DNA from: CAYPGT01 sp964512985
Lineage (GTDB): Bacteria > Cyanobacteriota > Vampirovibrionia > LMEP-6097
Direction of reading: 5' to 3'
Assembly: GCA_964512985.1 (NCBI GenBank)
Contig: CAZELI010000004.1
Location: 18,961-82,960 of the forward strand
DNA: 64,000 nucleotides
The notes under the pieces were generated by a model. It had not been told where the DNA came from and ran no database searches. It saw only the letters and a program-made list of their open reading frames with translations. Position numbers and translations under genes: made by a program. Positions 44,134 through 52,232 of the stretch are shown piece by piece (position 1 is the first letter of the stretch; every line of letters begins with the position of its first letter).

Positions 44134-45540
44134 TTACTTGTGTGACATTATCCTTGGTTCTGGCTTATTTCTTTCCTGAAATTCTGTAACCCTCGAGCTT
44201 AGATTTTGCCAATTCTTTTCAGTAAAAGGCATATCATTAACTAATTCCTCAAGAGCAATAGAAATATTAGTAAGCGAGTTTTCTTCTACTATCTTAATAG
44301 GAAGCTTCTTGCTTTCCGATATTTTGAAGATTTTGGCATCGGGTTGTGAATAGCTTTTAAGTGCAAATATTATATCTGCTTCGTCTAAACTATTAACTAC
44401 CCTAAGGTCCATTTCTGATACAGAAGCAAAGGCTCTTTTTAGTAGAGACTTGCTAATAGCATATGGATAAATAGCAATCGCTTTACCATCTTTACTGAAA
44501 GGAATACCAGCAAACGCTTCTTTCTCGGTTTCGCTAGCTCTCTCAAGTATAGTAACTTCATCTGTTTCTTTATCACGTTTCCTGAGTTCAGGATGTATAG
44601 GATGTTCGTTAAGAATAGAATCCACGCTTGCTGCTACATTCTTATGAACATTCACAGTGTACTTATCAATGATCTCCACGCAAATATCAAAAGTAGGCTT
44701 AGAAGCTCTTTCTAAGATAGATTTGCGAGTGCCGCGTTTCTTAGCTTCTTCGTCACCGAGAGTTACAGTTTCAATACCACCAACTAAATCACTTAAGGTT
44801 GGATTCTGAATAACGTTCTCAATACTAATACCATGAGCAGTAGCTACTAGATTGACACCACGCTCAGCAATAGTTCTTGCGGCTTCTGCCTCTTCCTTAG
44901 TACCTATCTCATCGATAACTATGACTTCTGGCGTATGATTCTCTACTGCTTCAATCATAACGTCGTGTTGTTTCTTGTCGAATGGTAATTGCATGCGACG
45001 TGATCTACCAATAGCAGGGTGAGGTATATCACCATCACCAGCGATCTCATTAGATGTATCAATAACGACGACTCTTTGTTCTCTTTGAGTAGAAAGGAAA
45101 TGAGCAATCTCTCTAAGCATAGTAGTTTTACCTACACCTGGGGGACCTAATAATAGAACGGATTTGTTTTGTTCTAAATAGTCCTTGATAATTTCAATGG
45201 TTCCAAAAATAGATCTACCAATTCTCATGGTGAGTCCAATGATTTCATTAGATTTATTTTTTACACAGCTAATTCTATGAAGTGTGCCTTCTAAACCAGC
45301 TCTATTGGAATAATCGAAACTACCAACTTGTTTTACTATCGCTTCGATAGTTGCTCTAGTTGCACTTTGGTCTCCTAATATTATGGTTTTATTTTTTGCG
45401 AATCTGGCTTCGGGGATTCTCCCTACATCGACTACGATTTCTATTAATCTTGATAAATCATGTTCTTTGATTGTTTTCTGGAAGTTTGACGGTAAAAGTT
45501 GAATAATCTCGTACGCGTCATCATTTCTAATGTCTACCAT
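44134..45540 (-). CDS. Ycf45-type AAA ATPase
   Basis: A 468-residue protein from the ATG at 45540 (a TTG lies one codon earlier); GGAGA is about 13 bases upstream. The P-loop is LLGPPGVGKTTML (residues 132-144), Walker B VIVIDEIG near 208, and an Arg-rich GRSRRMQLP precedes it. The C-terminal part with YPYAISKSLLKRAFA and DEADIIFALKS matches the nucleic-acid-binding end of the cyanobacterial and plastid Ycf45 / SpoIIIAA-like family. Function is not established. Its occurrence supports cyanobacterial ancestry. Confidence 0.85.
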   Translation of the reverse strand: MVDIRNDDAYEIIQLLPSNFQKTIKEHDLSRLIEIVVDVGRIPEARFAKNKTIILGDQSATRATIEAIVKQVGSFDYSNRAGLEGTLHRISCVKNKSNEIIGLTMRIGRSIFGTIEIIKDYLEQNKSVLLLGPPGVGKTTMLREIAHFLSTQREQRVVVIDTSNEIAGDGDIPHPAIGRSRRMQLPFDKKQHDVMIEAVENHTPEVIVIDEIGTKEEAEAARTIAERGVNLVATAHGISIENVIQNPTLSDLVGGIETVTLGDEEAKKRGTRKSILERASKPTFDICVEIIDKYTVNVHKNVAASVDSILNEHPIHPELRKRDKETDEVTILERASETEKEAFAGIPFSKDGKAIAIYPYAISKSLLKRAFASVSEMDLRVVNSLDEADIIFALKSYSQPDAKIFKISESKKLPIKIVEENSLTNISIALEELVNDMPFTEKNWQNLSSRVTEFQERNKPEPRIMSHK

Positions 45541-45573
45541 CAATGTGAGGGTTCTCCTTTTTTTGTTCTGCCG

Positions 45574-45697
45574 AAACTTGTTCCAAAATCGTCCATAACT
45601 GTGTTACGCTCGTCCCTCGCCATCCTCATTTACGCCCAGTAAACTGCGGTGGCTCGGGACTCGCAAGCCTTGTTCTGAACGATTTTGAAACAAGTTT
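45574..45697. repeat. family D palindromic element, intergenic copy D3
   Basis: Outer arms 45574-45599 and 45672-45697 pair at 23 of 26 positions. The core, read on the minus strand, contains GCGAGTCCCGAG, TTTAC...GTAAA at the apex and CGAGGGACGAGCGTAACA, matching the in-gene copies D1 and D2. The rest of the 375-base gap (45698-45918) is AT rich with no gene visible. Confidence 0.85.
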
Positions 45698-45918
45698 AAT
45701 GAAAATGATTTAAGAAATTTTTCTTTTGATTTAATATTTAATTTGATAATTTTACGGTGAGCTATCATCTCTTAGTAATATTCTACCTCTAGTTTTCTAA
45801 ATTGTAACTAATATCAGATCCACATCATCTAGTCCAAAAGGTTTAAATAACGCCAAAATTAGGTTCTTCCACCTAACTCAGATAAAATTTAATTATGCTA
45901 AAAAATTGTTCCGCAGAA

Positions 45919-46992
45919 CTAGCTCAGTAATTCAGGTCTAATGTAATGCTTATCTTTAGTGTTAGCAAGCAGAAAACCAGCTGCTTCTAAATAATTATTT
46001 ACTACTCGGTGAGGGATATTAAACATGGTCGCTGGTTCATCAAGACTCGTAGTATTGTTCTTAACGCAAAGTACTGTGATCTCATGTCTATGAGCTTCGA
46101 TTGCTGGAGTACTATTGCAACAATCAAACGGCATTACTATGTTAGCTAAATCAGATACAACTATATCTCCAGGCTTACGCTTCAAACCTAAATCAGCAGC
46201 GCTAGTGTAAATGTTACTAAGAATTTTATGAGCGGCATCGAGAGGAATGATTTGTGGTGAATATTGTAAGCATTTAAATACAGAAGCTAAGAAGCTATCA
46301 CTGAGATACTCTGCGGCTACTTTAGGGGAGACAAGTTTAGCCTCCTGGTTCTTTTGAGTTCTTCTGATTATGGGTGCATGTGCAGAAGGTTTAATAAAAA
46401 TACTTGAAACTAAATGCGAGATCTTCGCTTCTATGATTCCGATTGGATCAAGTCCTTTGGCTTCGGTATAGTTAATAACAGCAGATGAATCTTGATCTTC
46501 ATTCAGTACTGCTAAGACAGCAAGAGCTGTGGCTCCCTTATCTACAGCTCGTTTGCAGGCTTGTAACAAAGTCGTTTGATTTTTGATATTGGTTAAGTCA
46601 TTAGCTTCGACTGATTCTTCAGTATAAAAGACCTCTTCCAGAATATCTATGCCATAAACAGTTCTAGCTGCATTAATGCAATTCTCAGTTAAGATTCTCT
46701 CCTCTTCATTGGCTGCGGCATCAACTATTACTGCAATGCGATGTTTAACATTTAATCTGAGGGCTATTTGTTCTGCAAAGAAACGATCGAGTAAGTATCC
46801 TTCTACCACTGCTACATTATGAGGAATATCAGTAAGCAAAGCGCCATTAACTACATTGGGGTGTGTGATAAGCAGATCTGAAGCTTTAGCAAGTAATCTA
46901 CAAGCGGGATTCGCATCAGCAGCATAGCCACCTATACTGGCACCGATCCCAGTGGGTACTATCATGCAATTTATGTTTCGATAGTGATGCAT
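45919..46992 (-). CDS. DUF3326 family protein
   Basis: A 357-residue soluble protein. The opening IVPTGIGASIGGYAADANPACRLLA (read in parts) and DIPHNVAVVEGYLLDRF and later VVSDLANIVMPFDCCNSTPAIEAH are as I recall the DUF3326 family, found mainly in cyanobacteria and plastid-bearing lineages. Cysteines and acidic residues in the last motif may form a site, but no reaction is known to me. It starts 6 bases after secD on the same strand, so it is co-transcribed with it. Confidence 0.8.
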   Translation of the reverse strand: MHHYRNINCMIVPTGIGASIGGYAADANPACRLLAKASDLLITHPNVVNGALLTDIPHNVAVVEGYLLDRFFAEQIALRLNVKHRIAVIVDAAANEEERILTENCINAARTVYGIDILEEVFYTEESVEANDLTNIKNQTTLLQACKRAVDKGATALAVLAVLNEDQDSSAVINYTEAKGLDPIGIIEAKISHLVSSIFIKPSAHAPIIRRTQKNQEAKLVSPKVAAEYLSDSFLASVFKCLQYSPQIIPLDAAHKILSNIYTSAADLGLKRKPGDIVVSDLANIVMPFDCCNSTPAIEAHRHEITVLCVKNNTTSLDEPATMFNIPHRVVNNYLEAAGFLLANTKDKHYIRPELLS

Positions 46993-46998
46993 ATGACC

Positions 46999-48327
46999 TT
47001 ATTTAAACAACGAGGTCTCTTTAATATTGAAGGCTCGAACACAAGTAAACAATAAAGTCTTAGTAATAAAGAGTGAGCTAAATAAACTTAAAGCAACACC
47101 TATCAGTAGTGTAATCGCAAATCCTTTAACAATACCAGTGCTAAACATGATGAGGATCAGGCAAACCATGGAAGTATTCATGTTCGAATCGAAAATACTA
47201 CTATAAGCTTTCTCGACACCATCGCGCAGACCGACAAATACAGACTTGCCTTGGTTCATCTCTTCCTTGGCACGTTCAAATATAAGAATATTAGCGTCTA
47301 CTGCCATACCTATACTAAGAATAAATCCAGCGAGTCCAGCGAGTGTCAATGTTATATTCTCCTGGAAAGCATAGAGTGCCATAAGAACATAGATACTCAG
47401 TGCGACAGACGCAATTAATCCAGGTAGTCTATAGATGGCTATCATAAAAATAACTACAGCTAGCATACCCCAGAGACCAGCCTTGACACTCTTAGCGATA
47501 GATTCTTGTCCTAGAGTCGCACCAATAGATCTCTCTTGAAGAATCTTCACGGGCACAGGAAGCGCACCAGCATTGAGTTGTACGGCTAGGTCTTGTGCTT
47601 CATCGACAGTAAAGTTACCAGTAATCTGTCCACTACCAGCAGTAATCGCTGTCCTAACACTAGGCGCAGAGATAATATTGCCATCTAGAGAAATGCCTAA
47701 AGGTTTATTGATTAATCTTGCTGTAAGATCACCAAAAGCCTTCGCTGCTTCAGGTTTAAGTTCAAAGTCTATTGCCCAAGCACCACCACCAGCAGTACTT
47801 ACAGATGCTCTCTTAAGATCAGCACCAGAGATACCTGTGCTAACCCACTCTCCTTCAGGTGTCTCCGTATTAGCTTCACTGCCAGGCTTAGCGATAAATT
47901 CTTTAAACTCAAGATGAGCTGTTCTTAGTAATCTACGTTTCACTGCAGTCGGGTCTGCTCCAGGAACTTCTACCGAAATACGATCCTTACCTACTTGTTG
48001 TACTGTTGCTTCAGTAGTACCAGAAGCATTAACACGGTTCTCAAATACTTTAACCAAACCTCTCATTACTTGCGGAGTGATCTCTTTAACTTGGTCTGTT
48101 GGTAAAGCTTGAAACTCGAATTGTGAACCGCCTATTAGATCTAATCCTAATTTCATCTTTGTGAAAATATTTAAACCATCTTTACTGTAGACTAATTGCT
48201 TTTTGAGCTTGTCATAAACTGGAGCTTCTGAAGCTGCTGTCCTTTTTATTTCAAATAAACCTTTAATAGCAAAAACTGTAATTGCTATAACAAGTAAAAT
48301 TTTCCAATTCTCTTTAATAAATTGCAT
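46999..48327 (-). CDS. secD: protein translocase subunit SecD
   Basis: Proton-motive-force-driven accessory of the Sec translocon, 442 residues. An N-terminal transmembrane helix is followed by the large periplasmic region with GLDLIGGSQFEFQ and VNASGTTEATVQQVGKDRISVEVPG (read in parts), then five C-terminal helices carrying GFILSIGMAVDANILIFERAKEE with the conserved Asp of motif D4. The length suits a SecD separate from SecF; no secF is next to it, since the next gene is DUF3326. Confidence 0.95.
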   Translation of the reverse strand: MQFIKENWKILLVIAITVFAIKGLFEIKRTAASEAPVYDKLKKQLVYSKDGLNIFTKMKLGLDLIGGSQFEFQALPTDQVKEITPQVMRGLVKVFENRVNASGTTEATVQQVGKDRISVEVPGADPTAVKRRLLRTAHLEFKEFIAKPGSEANTETPEGEWVSTGISGADLKRASVSTAGGGAWAIDFELKPEAAKAFGDLTARLINKPLGISLDGNIISAPSVRTAITAGSGQITGNFTVDEAQDLAVQLNAGALPVPVKILQERSIGATLGQESIAKSVKAGLWGMLAVVIFMIAIYRLPGLIASVALSIYVLMALYAFQENITLTLAGLAGFILSIGMAVDANILIFERAKEEMNQGKSVFVGLRDGVEKAYSSIFDSNMNTSMVCLILIMFSTGIVKGFAITLLIGVALSLFSSLFITKTLLFTCVRAFNIKETSLFK

Positions 48328-48386
48328 GTAGAAAAGTATATAACATCGTGTTTACTCATCTCATGGACTCTCCCACTCTCTAAAAA

Positions 48387-48520
48387 TATCAAATGTATTT
48401 GATAAATATCGGTTAATTTAGTATTAATATCAATTTCTTTTGATATTAATACTGATTTGCATTAAAATTATAAATATATTTGATATTTTGTTGGATATTG
48501 TGGTAAATATCAAATATAAT
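48387..48520 (+). promoter_or_regulatory. hipAB promoter with repeated TATCAAAT operators
   Basis: Perfect palindromes at 48387-48404 (TATCAAAT-GT-ATTTGATA) and 48421-48452 (13-base arms GTATTAATATCAA, 6-base loop), plus inverted half-sites ATATTTGATAT (48476-48486) and ATATCAAATAT (48507-48517). The last overlaps a TATAAT (48515-48520) with TTGGAT 18 bases upstream. The -10 box lies 6 bases before the hipA ATG and no Shine-Dalgarno is visible, so the mRNA may be leaderless. The HTH protein encoded downstream is the likely ligand. Confidence 0.7.
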
Positions 48521-48526
48521 TGATTT

Positions 48527-49717
48527 ATGGCAGTGAATAATTGGGCTAAGGTTTATTTTCAAGACAGTTTTGCTGGTATCTTAGAGCAAAGACCAGGGGG
48601 TGATTATTTATTTAGTTACGACGAAGAGTTTCAAAAGAAACAAATATCAATTTCAGCTCAACTGCCTATAAGTAAAAAGGAACACCTTAACAAAAATAAC
48701 TTGCATCCATTTTTTGATAACTTGGTTGCAGAGGGTTCCTTAGCAAAAATACAAGCAAAGTCAATCGGAGCGAACGAAACTGATCGTTTTAAATTATTAA
48801 TAGCCTTTGGTTCTGATTTAATCGGTGCCGTAACAATCGTTGACCCTAATCCTAATTACGAAATAAAAATTGATCCAGAAGATTATTTACAAGAACTTAG
48901 CTTACGTTCTAAAGCTTCGATATCTGGTGTTCAGCCAAAACTACTTGCAGTGAAGAAAGGAGCTGATTTCTATCCAGCTAATTACCAAGAAGCTTCTACC
49001 CATATCGCAAAATTGCCAGGGCAGTTTCCATTAATAGTTGAGAATGAATTTTTAACGATGAAAGCAACAGAGATACTTTTATTTAATGACAAAGTTGCTG
49101 AAGTTGAAATAGCGGAACTTAAAGGATTAGGACAGGCACTCTTGGTAAAAAGATTTGATAGAAGAGAAAATGGAGAAAAATTACATTTTGAAGAGTTTAC
49201 TCAGCTACTAAATGAAATATCTGATGATAAATATTTTGGCAGTTATAAGGATATGGCTGATTATATTAGTAAGAGTCGCTTATGTGATGAACGTGAGATA
49301 GAAAAACTACTTAGAAGAGTACTGGCTTGTATTTTATTTGGTAACACTGATGCGCATATGAAAAACTTTGCTATGTTTCGCCAAAGAGATGCTCTGAATC
49401 TTACACCAATTTACGATATGGTTTTTGTAAGATATTACAAGGATCTTGCTAATGAAATGGCTTTAGATTTCGTTCCAAAATTGAAGCCAAGGATTCAAGA
49501 GCTAAAACCAAAGCATCTTAAGATTTTAGCTGAAGAAGGTTTTGGCTTTAACGAGAAAGTACTTTGGAATATAAAAAACGATTTTGAGAAGCGCTTAAAT
49601 TTAATTTATGAATTCATAGAAGCTGAAACGCAGATCGATTCACACTTAAGAGAAAAATTTAAGGAGCATATAGAAAAAAGATGGAACGGATTATTCAAAA
49701 ATATTGGTCAAAAGTAG
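48527..49717 (+). CDS. hipA: HipA-family serine/threonine kinase toxin
   Basis: A 396-residue HipA. The N-terminal subdomain (residues 5-105) leads into SISGVQPKLL (131-140), the regulatory loop whose serines are autophosphorylated in the E. coli protein. The kinase core has K208 (LLVKRFDR), D275 and N280 in GNTDAHMKN, and D298 in PIYDMV, the metal ligand. In E. coli HipA phosphorylates glutamyl-tRNA synthetase; the target here is unknown. It overlaps the downstream HTH gene by 37 bases. The order hipA then hipB is the reverse of the E. coli operon. Confidence 0.9.
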   Translation: MAVNNWAKVYFQDSFAGILEQRPGGDYLFSYDEEFQKKQISISAQLPISKKEHLNKNNLHPFFDNLVAEGSLAKIQAKSIGANETDRFKLLIAFGSDLIGAVTIVDPNPNYEIKIDPEDYLQELSLRSKASISGVQPKLLAVKKGADFYPANYQEASTHIAKLPGQFPLIVENEFLTMKATEILLFNDKVAEVEIAELKGLGQALLVKRFDRRENGEKLHFEEFTQLLNEISDDKYFGSYKDMADYISKSRLCDEREIEKLLRRVLACILFGNTDAHMKNFAMFRQRDALNLTPIYDMVFVRYYKDLANEMALDFVPKLKPRIQELKPKHLKILAEEGFGFNEKVLWNIKNDFEKRLNLIYEFIEAETQIDSHLREKFKEHIEKRWNGLFKNIGQK

Positions 49718-50202
49718 TAGCTAAAGTTAAAGCTAAAAGAAAAGCGAAAGATCTAACTCAAAGCAATCTTTCCGCAATAGCTGGAATAAGTTTTCAGACA
49801 ATTTCAAGATTTGAACAAGCGGACGAGAATATTCAACTTTCTACTGCGCTTGGGATCTGTGATAGCTTAGGTTTACGTCTAGATATTCAAGAATCATATT
49901 CTTTTCGTTTAATGATTTTTAAAATGCTTGTTGATGGAGTAAAAAAAGATCCTTATTTTTTTTCTGCTATGCTTCATAATGCAGATCCAGGGCATCCAGT
50001 GTATTTATTTGGTTCTAAGAATGAAAAATATTCTTTTCCAGAGGATGATAATGAGAACAAAAATCCTGTCTTTCAATTTATGAAAAGTATTTCAGAAGAT
50101 ATGCTAGAATATGGGGATCTTTGGGAAAAATATCCTCCTATACAAACCTGGCAAGAGTTTTGCGAGTTAATATATTCAAGTTATAAGAATAGATTCAATT
50201 AG
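49681..50202 (+). CDS. hipB: HipB-like Xre-family antitoxin/regulator
   Basis: A 173-residue protein with an Xre-type helix-turn-helix at residues ~12-70 (KRKAKDLTQSNLSAIAGISFQTISRFEQ ... ALGICDSLGLRLDI, read in parts). A C-terminal ~100-residue extension is helical and acidic, longer than E. coli HipB (88 residues). It overlaps the 3' end of hipA by 37 bases, so its translation depends on hipA being translated. It is expected to bind the TATCAAAT palindromes upstream of hipA and repress the pair. Confidence 0.85.
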   Translation: MERIIQKYWSKVVAKVKAKRKAKDLTQSNLSAIAGISFQTISRFEQADENIQLSTALGICDSLGLRLDIQESYSFRLMIFKMLVDGVKKDPYFFSAMLHNADPGHPVYLFGSKNEKYSFPEDDNENKNPVFQFMKSISEDMLEYGDLWEKYPPIQTWQEFCELIYSSYKNRFN

Positions 50203-50279
50203 AAAAACTCAAATTCATAGTTGAGTTGCGAAAAGTGTAAATGCTACTGCTAATGCTAACATTAGTTTAGCTATACTAC

Positions 50280-52211
50280 ATGAAAAAGCAAATATACAAT
50301 ATTGAGCAGGCTCTCCCGGGCTTAGCCAAAGGCTCAGATTTAGAGGCATTGCCCCCAGATGGTGGTAAACATTGGAATAGATTGGTATTTGAATCAAGTC
50401 CTTATTTATTACAACATGCTGCTAATCCAGTAGACTGGTTCCCTTGGTCAGAAGCAGCTTTCACTAAAGCTCAGATCGAGAATAAACCAGTGATGCTTTC
50501 CGTCGGCTATGCCACTTGTCATTGGTGTCATGTTATGGAGAAAGAATGCTTTGAAGACGATGAAGTTGCAGAGTTACTCAATAAATATTTCATTACGATT
50601 AAAGTAGACCGAGAAGAAAGACCTGATCTGGATAATTTATATATGGGCATAGCTCAATCCCTGGTGGGGCGCGGAGGCTGGCCTCTTAATGTGTTCCTCA
50701 CACCTGATAAAGAAGTGTTTTATGCTGGCACTTACATTCCTAAGCACAGTAGAAACTATGGCAATGGCAAACTTGCAGGAATGCTAGAACTTATTCCTTA
50801 CCTTGGTGAACTTTGGCAAAAACAACGTAATCAAATAGTAGAGTCCGCTCAAGACATTATGCAAAGCTTCTCTAAATACATGGTGACGAATGCTAAAGAA
50901 ACAGAGTCAGAACTAAATGCACAAGCCATACAAACCTTATCCGAACACTGTTTTAAACAATTGGAAACTAAGTTTGATCATCAAAATGGTGGTTTTGGTT
51001 CAGCACCTAAGTTTCCTTCACCGCATGTGTTTAGCTTCTTATTAAATTATTACAAACGTACCAAGAATAATAATGCATTAAATATGATAGAAACCACTCT
51101 TAAAGCAATGCGCAGAGGTGGGGTCTTTGATCAAATAGGACTTGGCTTTCATCGTTATTCTACTGATAGAGAGTGGCTACTACCGCATTTTGAGAAGATG
51201 CTTTATGATCAAGCATTATTAATGCTAGCTTATGCTCGCTGTTACTCTATAACTCAGAATGCTTTCTACAAGAGGGTTACAGATGAAATATATCAATATC
51301 TGACTAGAGATATGTGCAATTCTGATCATTTATTTTATAGCGCCGAAGATGCGGATAGTGAAGGCGAAGAAGGGAAATTCCACACTTGGACTTACGAGGA
51401 ACTCAAACAAGCACTTAAGCCAGAAGAATTAAGCAAGATAGGGAAGCTCTATAATCTCAGTCCTCAAGGGAATTTCAAGGATGAAGCTACACATCAGCTG
51501 AATGGAAGAAATATTTTCCATCTTAGCCATGATCAAGAGTTAGCTAGTGATACTCAAACTATACTTAATCACCTATATGAAGTTCGAGAGCAACGAATCC
51601 ATCCATTAAAAGACGATAAGATACTCACAGATTGGAATTCATTAATTATAGTAGCCCTTGCGACTAGTTATAGTTGTACTCAAGAATCTAAGTATCTAGA
51701 TCTTGCAGAGCAAGCCATGAAAAGCTTACAGAGTCTAATGTTAAGTGATGATATGAAACTTTGTAAATCTGCAAGATCGGGGAAGCTTTCTAAAGCTCCT
51801 GGCACTATTGCTGATTATGCTTTTTTTATTTGGGCATTAATTGAACTGTTTCAAGTCACTTGTAAGTCTGAATATATAGATTTAGCAATGAAACTTGTAA
51901 GATATACCATAGATCAATTCTGGGATAAAAATACCGGAGGCTTCTTTTATTCATCTCAAAGTAATCTTGATCTGCCTATCAACACCAAGGAACTCTATGA
52001 TGGTGCTATTCCTTCTGCTAATTCAATAATGGCAGCTAATTTATATTTCTGTTATCAATATTCTGGTGATGAAGAATTACAAAGAATCTTAAAACAACAA
52101 AACACTTTAATGTATCAGCATTGTAAATCCTACCCAAGTGGACATACACAATTCATTAGCTTCTTGGAATCCAGTCTGGAACCATTTGTGATGGCATGTC
52201 AAATTAAATAA
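50280..52211 (+). CDS. DUF255 thioredoxin-domain protein (YyaL/SPATA20 type)
   Basis: A 643-residue protein. Residues ~30-190 are a thioredoxin-like domain with the active-site-like CHWC in GYATCHWCHVMEKECFED (read in parts) and the cis-Pro region RGGWPLNVFL. The remaining ~430 residues are an alpha/alpha barrel like that of N-acylglucosamine 2-epimerases (GGFGSAPKFPSP, HFEKMLYDQALL, AEDADSEGEEGKFHTWT, read in parts). The biochemical role is not known. The first ~25 residues are atypical and a later start just before KHWNRLVFESSPYLLQ is possible. Confidence 0.92.
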   Translation: MKKQIYNIEQALPGLAKGSDLEALPPDGGKHWNRLVFESSPYLLQHAANPVDWFPWSEAAFTKAQIENKPVMLSVGYATCHWCHVMEKECFEDDEVAELLNKYFITIKVDREERPDLDNLYMGIAQSLVGRGGWPLNVFLTPDKEVFYAGTYIPKHSRNYGNGKLAGMLELIPYLGELWQKQRNQIVESAQDIMQSFSKYMVTNAKETESELNAQAIQTLSEHCFKQLETKFDHQNGGFGSAPKFPSPHVFSFLLNYYKRTKNNNALNMIETTLKAMRRGGVFDQIGLGFHRYSTDREWLLPHFEKMLYDQALLMLAYARCYSITQNAFYKRVTDEIYQYLTRDMCNSDHLFYSAEDADSEGEEGKFHTWTYEELKQALKPEELSKIGKLYNLSPQGNFKDEATHQLNGRNIFHLSHDQELASDTQTILNHLYEVREQRIHPLKDDKILTDWNSLIIVALATSYSCTQESKYLDLAEQAMKSLQSLMLSDDMKLCKSARSGKLSKAPGTIADYAFFIWALIELFQVTCKSEYIDLAMKLVRYTIDQFWDKNTGGFFYSSQSNLDLPINTKELYDGAIPSANSIMAANLYFCYQYSGDEELQRILKQQNTLMYQHCKSYPSGHTQFISFLESSLEPFVMACQIK

Positions 52212-52232
52212 TACCTAGTATAATTAAGCCCC

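Noticed and set aside
45859..45876. TTAGGT-N6-ACCTAA palindrome between the D3 element and the DUF3326 gene
   Set aside because: Single short copy in AT-rich sequence, downstream of the DUF3326 stop, with no promoter beside it; probably chance.
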